Of a stretch of DNA of 64,000 nt, positions 8,188-17,068 are shown in pieces. A program made the position numbers and the translations under genes. The DNA lies in NCBI GenBank assembly GCA_963742305.1, contig CAVULN010000036.1:1-64000 (forward strand), written 5' to 3'. The stretch comes from Roseiarcus sp963742305. Its GTDB lineage: Bacteria; Pseudomonadota; Alphaproteobacteria; Rhizobiales; Beijerinckiaceae. The notes under the pieces are model-generated. The model did no database searches, had not been told where the DNA came from, and worked only from the letters and a program-made list of their open reading frames with translations. Each line of letters starts with the position of its first letter. The first letter of the stretch is position 1.

Positions 8188-9274
8188 ATGGCGGAACGAC
8201 TGCGCGTCGCGCTCTTGTTCGGAGGCCGTTCGGCCGAGCATGACGTGTCGGTCATGTCCGCGCGCAACGTGTTCCGCGCGCTCGACCCCGAGCGCTACGA
8301 GACGATTCCGATCGGCATCACCCGGTCCGGCGCCTGGCTGCTCGTATCCGTTGAAGGCGGCGCGTTCCCCGACGCGGTTCCGGAAAGCGGGCCAGGCGTC
8401 GCTCTCGTTCCGGGCGGGGCGGGGCGGCTTGCGATCCTGCCGGGAACGGCGGGCGCCGCGCCCGATCTGTCTTATGCGGTCGACGTCGTCTTCCCCGTTC
8501 TGCACGGTCCCTTCGGCGAGGACGGGACCGTCCAGGGCGCAGCCGAGATCGCCGGCGTTCCCTATGTCGGCTCGGGCGTCCTGGGCTCGGCGGTTGCGAT
8601 GGACAAGGACGTCGCCAAGCGGCTCATGCGCGATTCGGGGCTGCCCAACGCCCGTTTCCTTTGCTTCGGCCGGGGCGACGCGCCCGCTTTCGAAAAGGTC
8701 GTGGCCGAACTCGGCCGTCCGGTGTTCGTCAAGCCCGCCCGCATGGGCTCCTCGGTCGGCGTCAGCAAGGCGGCGACCGCACAGGAGTTCGCGAAGGCGA
8801 TCGCCGAGGCGTTCCGGCACGACCGCAAGATTCTGGTCGAGGAATTCATTCCCGGCCGCGAGATCGAGTGCGGCGTGCTCGAGGGCGAGGACGGCTCGCT
8901 CATCGCGTCTCTCCCGGGCGAGATCGTTCCCAGCAACCGCCACGGCTTCTACAGCTACGAGGCCAAATATCTCGACGACGAGGGCGCCGCGATCAAGGTT
9001 CCGGCCGACCTCGACCATGAAGTCAGCGACACGGTGCGCAGACTCGCGATCGACGCCTTCCGCGCGCTCGACTGCGAGGGCCTGGCGCGCGTCGACTTCT
9101 TTCTCTGTCGAGGACGGCAGGCTCCTCGTGAACGAGGTCAACACGCTGCCCGGCTTCACCAACATCAGCATGTATCCGAAGATGTTCGAGGCGATGGGCG
9201 TCAGCTACCCGGAGCTGGTCGACCGCCTGATCCGCCATGCGCTCAGGCGGGCGGAGCCGGGGGCCAAAATCTAG
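8188..9274 (+). CDS. ddl: D-alanine--D-alanine ligase, frameshifted
   Basis: An ATP-grasp ligase making D-Ala-D-Ala for peptidoglycan. The N-terminus has the LLFGGRSAEHDVSVMSA signature, then VVFPVLHGPFGEDGTVQG, VFVKPARMGSSVGVSK and ILVEEFIPGREIECGVLEG. After RVDFFL near 9105 the frame breaks; skipping one base at about 9106 gives VEDGRLLVNEVNTLPGFTNI, the metal-binding C-terminal motif, and the protein ends at 9274. All catalytic motifs are therefore present across the two frames. It is not in a mur/fts cluster, so it may be a second ddl copy. Confidence 0.86.
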
Positions 9275-9432
9275 CGGCCGGCGACAATCGCGCCGTAACA
9301 AGCGGCGCGTTCTGATCGAACCCATGCAAATGAAAGCTTGCGTCTGCCTTCTCGCGGCTGGCCTTTGCTCCGCTTCCCGCGCCGCCCGGCTTTTTCGCGC
9401 TGCCGCTTCGGCTTGTCGTCGGCTACGGATTC

Positions 9433-9855
9433 ATGGCCCACGGATTCGCCAAACTCGCCCGGGGCCCGGAAGTCTTCATCGGCATCCTGCACGCGATCGG
9501 CATGCCCTTCTCGTTCTTTCTCGGCTGGGCGACGATTCTCATCGAACTGATCGGCGGGCTGCTCCTCCTCCTTGGCGTCTTTGTGCCTCTCGCCGCCGCG
9601 CCCATGATCGTCGTGCTGCTCGCTGCGATTGTCACCGTCCATCTCCCCAACGGCTTCAGCTCGATCAAGCTCGTTGCCTACGACGGCGCAGGCGCGCATT
9701 TTGGCCAGCCCGGCTACGAGACTGACCTGCTCTATCTCGCGGCTCTGCTCGCGCTTTCATTCGGCGGCGCCGGGCCTCTTTCGCTCGATCGCCATGTCAG
9801 CGCGCGCCGCGCCGCTGATCGGCGCGAAGACGAGACCCCGGCGTTTGCGGCTTAG
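9433..9855 (+). CDS. DoxX-family membrane protein, N-terminus uncertain
   Basis: A small DoxX-type membrane protein with four predicted helices. The ATG at 9433 falls inside the first helix. The codons just upstream, in frame back to 9334, encode FFALPLRLVVGYGF, which continues the conserved first helix before MAHGFAKLARGPE, but no ATG, GTG or TTG opens that stretch. An ATG at 9330 opens a neighbouring frame, so one more indel near 9340-9365 may separate the true start. Later marks are HLPNGFSSIKL and GPPGYE-like GQPGYETDLLYLA. The function of these proteins is poorly defined; some act in thiosulfate or redox metabolism. Confidence 0.72.
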   Translation: MAHGFAKLARGPEVFIGILHAIGMPFSFFLGWATILIELIGGLLLLLGVFVPLAAAPMIVVLLAAIVTVHLPNGFSSIKLVAYDGAGAHFGQPGYETDLLYLAALLALSFGGAGPLSLDRHVSARRAADRREDETPAFAA

Positions 9856-10778
9856 GCCGCCCGAATCGCTCGGCGCGCGGCGCCGGAACTCGCCATCACC
9901 ACCACCATGAGAAAGACGCCGCGCACCACCGATTGCCAATAGGCGCTAAGGCTGATCCAGCCGAGGCCGTTCTCGAAGTTGAGCACGTTGAAGATGAGGC
10001 CAAGCAGCAGCACGCCGGCCAGCGTCGTCGCTGCCGAACCCATGCCCCCGGTGAGCAGCGTGCCCCCGACCACCACCGCGGCGATCGAGAACAGTTCCCA
10101 TCCCACCCCTTCCGCCGGCTGGCCGGCCCCGAACTGCGCCGCCAGGATCACGCCGGCAAGGCCGGCGAACACGCCCGACTGCACGTAGGTCAGGAACTTC
10201 ACCCGGTCGACCGGCAGCCCCATGAGCCGCGCCGCCTCCTCATTGCCGCCGACCGAAAGCACATGGCGCCCGAAGCTCGTGTAGTTGAGCAGGACCGAGC
10301 CATAGACGTACGCCGCGCCGGCGATCCAGGCGGGCACCGGAAAGCCGAGGAGGTCGCCCTGGCCGAGCCAGGTGAAACCGGTCTCGTAGCTGACCGCGAC
10401 CGACTGGTTGTGCGCGAGCAGAAGCCCCACGCCGCTCGCCGCCAGCATGCCGGACAGCGTCGCGATGAACGGCTGGATCGTCATTCGCGTGACCATGAAG
10501 CCGTTGACGAGGCCGACGGCGAGCCCGGCGCCCAGGCCCCCGAGCAGCCCGGGAAAGAGGCCGTAGGACGACAGCATCGCCGAGACCACGCTGGCGCAGG
10601 CCGCCGTGGTTCCGACCGAAAGATCGATGCCGGCGCCCATGATGGCGAAGCACTGGCCGAGGCTGATCAGCGCGAACATCGAATTGTAGCGCAGCACCGA
10701 GAGGACGTTGAAGGCGCCGAGAAAATGATCGTAGCGGAGCGCGCCGAAGACGATGAGCAGGACGAGAGCGATCATCAC
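9852..10778 (-). CDS. Sugar ABC transporter permease (RbsC/YjfF-like)
   Basis: Inner-membrane permease of the BPD_transp_2 family, about 308 residues, with roughly eight to ten helices and the family signature FAIMGAGIDLSVGTTAA near residue 50 and GRHVLSVGGNEEAARLMG. It is the last gene of the sugar importer operon and corresponds to YjfF of the YtfQRT-YjfF galactofuranose system. The GTG at 10778 is the first start in frame, but in-frame coding-like sequence continues upstream. A GTG at 10849 overlapping the previous stop (GTGA) is in another frame, suggesting a possible frameshift in the first 25 codons. The stop overlaps the DoxX stop convergently. Confidence 0.88.
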   Translation of the reverse strand: MMIALVLLIVFGALRYDHFLGAFNVLSVLRYNSMFALISLGQCFAIMGAGIDLSVGTTAACASVVSAMLSSYGLFPGLLGGLGAGLAVGLVNGFMVTRMTIQPFIATLSGMLAASGVGLLLAHNQSVAVSYETGFTWLGQGDLLGFPVPAWIAGAAYVYGSVLLNYTSFGRHVLSVGGNEEAARLMGLPVDRVKFLTYVQSGVFAGLAGVILAAQFGAGQPAEGVGWELFSIAAVVVGGTLLTGGMGSAATTLAGVLLLGLIFNVLNFENGLGWISLSAYWQSVVRGVFLMVVVMASSGAARRAIRAA

Positions 10779-10845
10779 CCGCTGGCGCCCCGCCCAGGCG
10801 AGCGCGCTCGTCCGCGCCGGAGGCGCCGCGCGGGCGGCGCCGCGC

Positions 10846-11868
10846 TCACGAGGACCTCCGCTGCTGCGACCAGACGGCGCCGGCGATGATCGCCCCCTTC
10901 ACCACCAGCGCCGCGGCGTCGGGCACGCCGTTGGCGAGCAGGGTGTAGCGCAGGAGCTGGATCAGGAGCGCGCCGATGAGCGACCCGACCACGGTCGCCT
11001 GCCCGCCGGTGAACGGCGTGCCCCCGACCGAGACCGCGGCGATGGCGTCGAGCTCCATCCCGAGCCCGACCTGATTGGCGTCGCTGGAGGAATTGATGGC
11101 GATGACGACCAGCCCCGCGACGCCGGCGAGAAGGCCGCTGATCGCGTAGACCCGGCGCTTGACCCGGTCGACCGGGACGCCCGACAGGCGCGCCGCCCGC
11201 TCGTTGCCGCCGACCGCGAGGACCTGCCGGCCAAACAGCGTCCGGCGCAACGTCCAGGCGGCGACCGCGACCGCGACCAGCATGACGATGACCTGGACCG
11301 GCACGCCAAGGACGCGCCCGAGCCCGATGAACTGAAACGTCGGGTTGTGGAACGGCTGCAGATTGCCGTTGGTCAGGACCTGCCCGATGCCGCGCCCGGC
11401 GATGAACATGACCAGGGTGCCGATGATCGGCTGGACCTGGAATCGGGTGATGAACCAGCCGTTGAACAGGCCGAACAGGCCGGTGACCGCGACCGGAATG
11501 ACGAAGGCGAGACCATTGCCCAGCGCCGGATGAGCCGTCCCGAAGCGGCTCATGAAGATGATCGGCGCGAGCGCGCCGGAAATCGCCATCAGCGAGCCGA
11601 CCGAAAGATCGATGCCGGCGGTGGCGATGACCAGCGTCATGCCGACCGAGACGATGACGATGGTCGCCACCTGGGTCAGATTCACGTTCAGGGTCTGCCA
11701 GCTGGCGAAATGCGGGGTCACCGCGAAATTGAACGCCAGCAGCACGAGGAGGGCCGTCAGCGCGGCGTAGCGGCGGAAGAAGGCCGCGACGTCGACCGGC
11801 GCGCCCTTGCCGGCCATGGCCGGCGCGTCAGCCACGGCCGGCTTCCGGAGCCGCCGCCGCGCCGCCAT
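10846..11868 (-). CDS. Sugar ABC transporter permease (RbsC/YtfT-like)
   Basis: A 340-residue BPD_transp_2 permease. Signature TLVIATAGIDLSVGSLMAISG near residue 80, the LFGRQVLAVGGNERAARLSG cytoplasmic loop and VSVGGTPFTGGQATVVGSLIG are conserved. It lies between the ATPase gene and the second permease gene on the minus strand, so the two permeases probably form a heterodimer. The ATG at 11868 overlaps the ATPase end by 41 bp; an ATG at 11817 would remove the overlap and starts just before the first helix, so the start is uncertain. Confidence 0.9.
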   Translation of the reverse strand: MAARRRLRKPAVADAPAMAGKGAPVDVAAFFRRYAALTALLVLLAFNFAVTPHFASWQTLNVNLTQVATIVIVSVGMTLVIATAGIDLSVGSLMAISGALAPIIFMSRFGTAHPALGNGLAFVIPVAVTGLFGLFNGWFITRFQVQPIIGTLVMFIAGRGIGQVLTNGNLQPFHNPTFQFIGLGRVLGVPVQVIVMLVAVAVAAWTLRRTLFGRQVLAVGGNERAARLSGVPVDRVKRRVYAISGLLAGVAGLVVIAINSSSDANQVGLGMELDAIAAVSVGGTPFTGGQATVVGSLIGALLIQLLRYTLLANGVPDAAALVVKGAIIAGAVWSQQRRSS

Positions 11869-13370
11869 GCGCCATCGCCGCCATGATCGCGTCGGCGCTC
11901 GCCTCGGCCCGCGGCAGGTCCGCCACCGTGCGCCCGTCGCTCAGCACGAACACCCGGTCCGCGCCCTCGGTGATTTCCTCAAGCTCCGAGGAGATCATCA
12001 GCACGCCGAGGCCCTGGTCGGCGAGTTCGCGGATGAGCGCCTGAATCTCGGCCTTCGCGCCGACGTCGATGCCGCGCGTCGGCTCGTCAAGGAGGAGCAG
12101 CTTCGGATCGGCGCACAGCCATCGCGCGAGCAGCACCTTCTGCTGGTTGCCGCCGGACAGGTCGCGAATCTTCTGCTCGGGGCTCGAGGCCTTGATGGCG
12201 AGGCGCTTCATGAACCTGTCGACGATTTCGCGCTGGCGCGCCTCATCGACGATTCCCATCGCGGTCAGCCGCGGCAGGATGGCGAGGGTGAGATTCTCGC
12301 GCACCGACATGTGGGGAACGATGCCGTCCGCCTTGCGGTCCTCGCTGCAATAGCCGACGCCCATCGCGATCGCGTCCGAGGGCTCGCGCAGCCGGACGTC
12401 CTTGCCGAGCAGCCGGATCACGCCTGCGTCCGGCGGATCGGCGCCGAAGATGGCGCGGGCCGTCTCGGTCCGGCCGGAACCGAGCAGGCCGGCGAGGCCG
12501 ACGATCTGGCCGGACCTGACCTCGATTCGCGCGTCGCGAACCCGCCGCCCGATCCGGAGCCCTTCCGCCGACAGGACTTCGCCGCCGGCCTTCGCCGAAG
12601 CCGCCGAAAAGCCGGTCGTATGGCTGCGGACGGTCTCGAGGTCGCGCCCCAGCATCGCCGAAACCAGCTGGAGCTTGCCGACGTCGCCCATGCGGCTCAC
12701 CGTCACCGTGCGTCCGTCGCGCATCACGGTCACGCGGTCGCAGACCTGATAGAGCTCGTCGAGGCGATGGGTGACGAAGATGACCGCGACGCCCTGCGCC
12801 TTCAGCTGGCGCATGACGTCGAACAGAACCGCGACCTCGCGCTCGTCCAAAGACGACGTCGGCTCGTCCATGATCACGAGCCCGGCCTTGAACGAGACCG
12901 CTCTCGCGATCGCGACCATCTGCTGGATCGCGGTCGAGAATTCCATCAGCGGGCGGCGCACGTCGATCTCGATCGCGAAGCGCCTGAGCAACTGCGCCGC
13001 CTCCATGTTCATGCGCCGCCAGTCGAGGAGGCCGAAGCGGCGATATTCGCGGCCGAGAAAGATGTTTTCGGCCACCGACCGGAACGGAACCAGGTTGATT
13101 TCCTGATAGATCGTGCTGACGCCGCCCTGCTGGGCCGCCTGGGGCGAAGCGAAATCGACCGGCCGCGCCCGCGAACTCGATCGCGCCGCCGTCCCGGCGA
13201 TAGGCGCCCGTCAGGACCTTGATCAGCGTCGACTTGCCGGCGCCGTTCTGGCCGACCAGAGCCATGATTTCGCCGGCCTCGACCTCGAGCGAGGCTCCCG
13301 ACAGCGCCTTGACGCCCTGGAAGCGCTTGTCGACGTCGCGCATGACAAGGAGCGGAGCGGTCGAGGGCAT
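11828..13370 (-). CDS. Sugar ABC transporter ATP-binding protein (YtfR/MglA-like), frameshifted
   Basis: A double ATPase of about 513 residues energising the sugar importer. The first nucleotide-binding domain starts at 13370 with VMRDVDKRFQGVKALSGAS and Walker A GQNGAGKST. The frame breaks near 13160, and the adjoining frame resumes at VDFASPQAAQQGGVSTIYQE and SVAENIFLGREYRR. The second half holds the ABC signature LSGGNQQKVLLARWL and Walker B LLLLDEPTRGIDVG. Restoring a single base joins the two. Only the first domain has a perfect Walker A; the second domain is partly degenerate, as usual in this family. Confidence 0.88.
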
Positions 13371-13483
13371 CGGGACTTCCGGCTTTGACTTTTCGTGGCG
13401 CGGGCTCAAACCCTCGTCCTCCCGCCCGTGAGGTAAACAGGCGGGAGGGGTTTGGGCAAGCGCGGAAGCCCGCCTTTGCGGCC

Positions 13484-14464
13484 TCAGAACGCGGAGGCCA
13501 GCATCTCCTTGGCGTTGCTGGCGTCGAAGAAGCGGTCGGGGTTGATGTTCAGCGGCGGTATTTTTTCGCCGTTGGCGTATTTGAACATGATGTCGAACGA
13601 CGCCGGACCGAAGCGCGGATTGCATTCGCAGGTCGCGCCCAGCTTGCCGTCGATGATCGCCTGCACCCCGTCCTTTTCGCCGTCGATCGAGACGACGAGA
13701 ATGTCCTTGTTGGGAACCTTGCCCGCCGCTTCGATCGCGGTGATCGCGCCGAGCGCCATCTCGTCGTTGTGCGCATAGACGATGGTGGCGTCCGGATGGG
13801 CCTGCAGCAGGGTCTCGGCGACCTGACGGCCCTTGTCGCGGTTGAAGTCGCCGGACTGGCTGGCGAGAATGACCATGCCCGGCGCCTTGGCCTTGATCGT
13901 CTCGTCGAAACCCTTCTTGCGGTCGTTGGCGGGCGAACTGCCGATCGAGCCTTCGAGTTCGAGGATCTTGCCCTTGCCGCCGGTCTTCTGGATCGTCCAG
14001 TCGGCGACCCGCTGACCTTCCTCAACGAAGTTCGAGCCGATGAAGGCGAGATAGTCGATGCCCCGCTTGGCGAGCGCCTGATCGACGTCGCGGTCGACCA
14101 GCAGCACCGGGATGCCGGCCTTCTTGGCGGCGAGCACCGCCGGAACGAGCGGCTTGTCCTCGCGGGGCGGCAGGAAGATGAAGTCGACCCCCTGGGCGAT
14201 CATGGAGTTGACGTCGGCGACCTGCTTGGCGGCGGAATCGGCCGCGTCGGTATAGACGAGCTGGACGCCGCGCTTCTTGGCTTCGTCCTGCATGCTGGCG
14301 GTCTCCGCGAGCCGCCAGGGATTGTTGCTGACGATCTGGGCGAAGCCGACCTTGTACTTGTCCTTCTTCTTCAAGGGCGGCACCTGGCCGAAAGCGGGCG
14401 CCATGGCGAGGCCGGCGGCGGCTCCGACCGATCCGATAAGCGCTTGTCTGCGAGTGATGAGCAT
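13484..14464 (-). CDS. Sugar ABC transporter substrate-binding protein (YtfQ-like)
   Basis: Periplasmic binding protein of 326 residues, closest in pattern to E. coli YtfQ (galactofuranose/galactose binding). Shared blocks are GFAQIVSNNPWRLAET, ILELEGSIGSSPANDRKKGF, SQSGDFNRDKGRQV and IVYAHNDEMALGAITAIEAAG. The N-terminus carries a twin-arginine motif (TRRQALIG) with a hydrophobic stretch ending at AFG, so export may be by the Tat route. The ATG at 14464 has an AGGAGG site. It is the first gene of the transporter operon, divergent from the lacI-type gene. Confidence 0.9.
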   Translation of the reverse strand: MLITRRQALIGSVGAAAGLAMAPAFGQVPPLKKKDKYKVGFAQIVSNNPWRLAETASMQDEAKKRGVQLVYTDAADSAAKQVADVNSMIAQGVDFIFLPPREDKPLVPAVLAAKKAGIPVLLVDRDVDQALAKRGIDYLAFIGSNFVEEGQRVADWTIQKTGGKGKILELEGSIGSSPANDRKKGFDETIKAKAPGMVILASQSGDFNRDKGRQVAETLLQAHPDATIVYAHNDEMALGAITAIEAAGKVPNKDILVVSIDGEKDGVQAIIDGKLGATCECNPRFGPASFDIMFKYANGEKIPPLNINPDRFFDASNAKEMLASAF

Positions 14465-14578
14465 TCGTTTCCTCCTGTGTCGCGCCGTTGGCGCCTTATG
14501 GGACGCATTGGCGGTCAATTGCAGGCTTTTGAGGGCGAGCCGGGCGGCGCCCGATTTTGAACCAGCCCGGCCAGCCAT

Positions 14579-14663
14579 GATAATAATCTGCTAAAGCTTG
14601 TCAACGCCTCCGCGTTGCGGTCCAGGTTTCATTTGCAGGGCAATGGCTTGGTGCGATAATAAT
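14579..14663. promoter_or_regulatory. Candidate operator: two GATAATAAT direct repeats
   Basis: The space between the binding-protein gene and the divergent LacI-type gene contains the AT-rich nonamer GATAATAAT twice, at 14579-14587 and 14655-14663. The second copy is inside the partly symmetric GCGATAATAATATTCGC (14653-14669). LacI-family regulators usually bind symmetric sites in such divergent promoters, so these are candidate operators; the assignment is inference. Confidence 0.4.
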
Positions 14664-14689
14664 ATTCGCAATCAGTCGCGAGGGGAGCG

Positions 14690-15775
14690 ATGCAGGAGGG
14701 AGACGGCGCGTTGCGCGCCGCCGATCGAAGGAGACCGCGGAGGGCCGGCGGCCATGCTGCGGGACGCGCCGCGCCACGCCGGCCGACGATGATCGACGTC
14801 GCCAACGAGGCGCGCGTCTCGCAGACCACCGTGTCGCTTGTCCTCAACCACGCCGACGGGGCGCGCCTTTCGGCCGAGACGCGCGAACGGGTGATGAAGG
14901 CCGCGACGAGCCTCGGCTATCAGCCGGTCCGGCGCGGCGGCCCGCCCGGGTCCGGCGCGGCGTCCTCGATCGGCTTCGTCTGCGACGAGATCTCGACCGA
15001 CCCGTGGACCGCGATCGGCCTCGACGGGGTGCGCGAAAAGGCCTGGGAGCGGGGGCTTACGGTCATGATCATGGCGACGCGGGGCGACGCCGACATGGAG
15101 AGCGCGGCGCTCGCGCACCTGACCGCCCAGCCGCTGGTCGGCCTCATCTACGCCACCATCAACACGCGTCTCGTCGAGGCGCCCGCCGCGCCGCCGGCGC
15201 TGCCGACCGTGCTGCTCAACTGCCATGTGGCGAACGGCGCCTTGCCCTCGGTGGCGCCGGGCGAAGTCGCCGGCGGCCACGCAGCGACCGATGTCCTCAT
15301 CCACGCCGGCCACCGCCGCATCGGCTATGTCAACGGCGAAGCGAGCATGGAGGCGTCGCGCCATCGCCTGCGCGGCTATCGCCAGGCGCTGGCGACCGCC
15401 GACCTGCCGTTCGATCCGGACCTCGTGCGCGAGGGGAACTGGCAGCCGCTCTCCGGCTACGAAGCCGCGCGCGCGCTCATGAGCCTCGAGCGCCGCCCGA
15501 CCGCGATCTTCTGCGCCAATGACCTGATGGCGGTCGGGGCGTATGATGCGCTGCACGAACTGGGCTTGAGGATTCCGGACGATGTCGCGGTGATGGGCTA
15601 TGACGATCGCGAGATCGCCCGGCATCTGCACCCGCCGCTGACCACGGTGCTTTTGCCCCATTTCGAGATGGGCTCGATCGCCGCGGAAATTCTCATCGAT
15701 CTCGCCTCCGGCTCGGCGAGCCGGCCGCGGCAGATCAAGGTCGAGTGCCCGATCGTGAGGCGCGGATCGGTTTAG
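14690..15775 (+). CDS. LacI-family transcriptional regulator
   Basis: A 361-residue LacI-type repressor. An N-terminal basic extension of about 33 residues precedes the HTH MIDVANEARVSQTTVSLVLN. The effector domain resembles sugar-binding proteins (ASSIGFVCDEISTDPW, HAATDVLIHAGHRRIGYVNG, PTAIFCANDLMAVGAYDAL, DVAVMGYDDREIA). A GGGGAG site precedes the ATG at 14690; an ATG at 14789 would start at the HTH itself. Its position between the transporter and the sugar-phosphate genes suggests it controls both, with the imported sugar or a derivative as ligand. Confidence 0.9.
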   Translation: MQEGDGALRAADRRRPRRAGGHAAGRAAPRRPTMIDVANEARVSQTTVSLVLNHADGARLSAETRERVMKAATSLGYQPVRRGGPPGSGAASSIGFVCDEISTDPWTAIGLDGVREKAWERGLTVMIMATRGDADMESAALAHLTAQPLVGLIYATINTRLVEAPAAPPALPTVLLNCHVANGALPSVAPGEVAGGHAATDVLIHAGHRRIGYVNGEASMEASRHRLRGYRQALATADLPFDPDLVREGNWQPLSGYEAARALMSLERRPTAIFCANDLMAVGAYDALHELGLRIPDDVAVMGYDDREIARHLHPPLTTVLLPHFEMGSIAAEILIDLASGSASRPRQIKVECPIVRRGSV

Positions 15776-15789
15776 CGAGGGAGACGTCA

Positions 15790-16353
15790 ATGACCGAAAG
15801 CCTGTCCCAATTGGCGAAAGGCGCGCTCAGCGATCTTTCGGCGGTGTTCGCCGCGATGCCGGAGAACGCGCTCGACGGCCTGATCGAGGAAATCGTCAAA
15901 GCCAGGCGCATCGTCGTCTTCGGCCTCGGCCGCGAGGGCCTGCAGACGCGCGGCTTCGCCATGCGCCTCTTTCACATGGGCCGCGACGTCGCGGTCTGGG
16001 GCGACATGACCGCGCCTCCCGTCGGCCCGGGCGACCTCTTCCTCGTCTCCGCCGGGCCCGGCGATCTCGATACGACCCGCGCGCTGGTCAATATCGCGCG
16101 TGAAGCTGGCGCCCGCACCGCGCTCGTCACCGCTCAGCCGGGTGGCGGGCTCGCCAAGCTGGTCGACGTCGTCACCGTGATCCCCGCGCAGACGATGGCC
16201 AGCGATCGCGGCGCCAGGCTCTCGGTTCTGCCGATGGGCTCGCTCTACGAGACCGCCGAGATGATCGCCTTCGAGATCGCGGTCCTGAAGCTCAGGCCCC
16301 GCTTCGGCGAGACGTCGGAAACGATGCGCGCCCGGCACACCAATCTGGAGTGA
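15790..16353 (+). CDS. SIS-domain sugar-phosphate isomerase (6-phospho-3-hexuloisomerase-like)
   Basis: A 187-residue single SIS-domain protein. The phosphosugar loop is VVFGLGREGLQTRGFAMRL, followed by HMGRDVAVWGDMTAPPVGPG, which matches the HxlB (PHI) pattern, as does the C-terminal RARHTNLE. PHI interconverts arabino-hex-3-ulose 6-phosphate and fructose 6-phosphate. No HxlA partner is nearby, so here it may instead isomerise a phosphosugar from the transporter/dgo pathway. It starts 14 bp after the lacI-type stop and is probably co-transcribed with it. Confidence 0.8.
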   Translation: MTESLSQLAKGALSDLSAVFAAMPENALDGLIEEIVKARRIVVFGLGREGLQTRGFAMRLFHMGRDVAVWGDMTAPPVGPGDLFLVSAGPGDLDTTRALVNIAREAGARTALVTAQPGGGLAKLVDVVTVIPAQTMASDRGARLSVLPMGSLYETAEMIAFEIAVLKLRPRFGETSETMRARHTNLE

Positions 16354-16369
16354 GCCGGGGACTGCTGTA

Positions 16370-16451
16370 GACGCGACCGCTGGTCGCGTCAGCCGCGGTC
16401 AATAGCCCGTCGAGAGACGGGCGTCCTTCCGAACGCCCTATCGACCGCGGC
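16370..16451. terminator. Nested hairpins between convergent genes, likely bidirectional terminator
   Basis: The 97-bp space between the isomerase gene and the end of dgoA holds a perfect 9-bp stem with a 3-base loop (GACGCGACC/GGTCGCGTC, 16370-16390). It is followed by an outer 9-bp stem (GCCGCGGTC at 16392-16400 with GACCGCGGC at 16443-16451) enclosing a 6-bp stem with a GAGA loop (16406-16421). No clear T-run follows, so this is a structural inference. Confidence 0.55.
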
Positions 16452-17068
16452 TACAGCGCCGCCTCCCAGGCCTTCACGAACGCCCGCGCGGCGCGCGCGA
16501 CCTCGTCCACGCTCGCGCCGGGCTTGTACAGGGCCGAGCCGACGCCAAACCCGCTCGCGCCGGAGCGCCGGTACGGGCCGATGCGTTCGGGCGTCACGCC
16601 CCCGACCGGATAGAGCTGCGTCTCCTTCGGCAGGACGGAGCGCCACGCGCGCACGACCTCGGGGGGAATGGCTTCGCCCGGAAAGAGCTTCAGCCCGGAC
16701 GCGCCCGCCCTTAAGGCCGCGAACGCCTCGGTCGGCGTGGCGACGCCGGGGAGCGCGACAAGCCCGAGCTTCGCCGCCCGCCCGATCACCGCGGGATCGG
16801 AGTTGGGCGCAACCACGAGTTTCGCGCCCGCTTGCGCGACCTCGTCGACCTCGTGCGCTTCGAGCACCGTCCCCGCGCCCACCAGAACCTTGTCGCCGAA
16901 CAGGCGCGCGATGATCTCGACGCTCACCAGCGGATCGGGCGAATTCAGCGGAACCTCGATCGCGCCGAACCCCGCCTCGACAAGGACCGCGGCGATCGAA
17001 TCGGCTTCGTCCGGCGTCACGCCGCGCAGGATCGCGATCAGCGGGGCTGGATGAAGCGCGAGCGTCAC
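16451..17068 (-). CDS. dgoA: 2-dehydro-3-deoxy-6-phosphogalactonate aldolase
   Basis: Class I KDPG/KDPGal aldolase of 205 residues that splits 2-keto-3-deoxy-6-phosphogalactonate into pyruvate and glyceraldehyde 3-phosphate. The catalytic glutamate lies in AIEVPLNSPDP, the Schiff-base lysine in ASGLKLFPGE, and the phosphate loop in LYPVGGVTPE. PLNSP is typical of the DgoA rather than the Eda branch. Its start overlaps the dgoK stop by 4 bp, giving a tight dgoK-dgoA operon on the minus strand. Confidence 0.9.
   Translation of the reverse strand: MTLALHPAPLIAILRGVTPDEADSIAAVLVEAGFGAIEVPLNSPDPLVSVEIIARLFGDKVLVGAGTVLEAHEVDEVAQAGAKLVVAPNSDPAVIGRAAKLGLVALPGVATPTEAFAALRAGASGLKLFPGEAIPPEVVRAWRSVLPKETQLYPVGGVTPERIGPYRRSGASGFGVGSALYKPGASVDEVARAARAFVKAWEAAL

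Noticed and set aside
6427..9171. A 914-residue open frame on the minus strand over mmsA and ddl
   Set aside because: Mirror frame of two clear coding genes; no start signal, low-complexity protein text.
9800..9860. Overlap of DoxX and permease stops as an overlapping functional region
   Set aside because: Only four bases of shared stop codons in convergent genes; no evidence of regulatory meaning.
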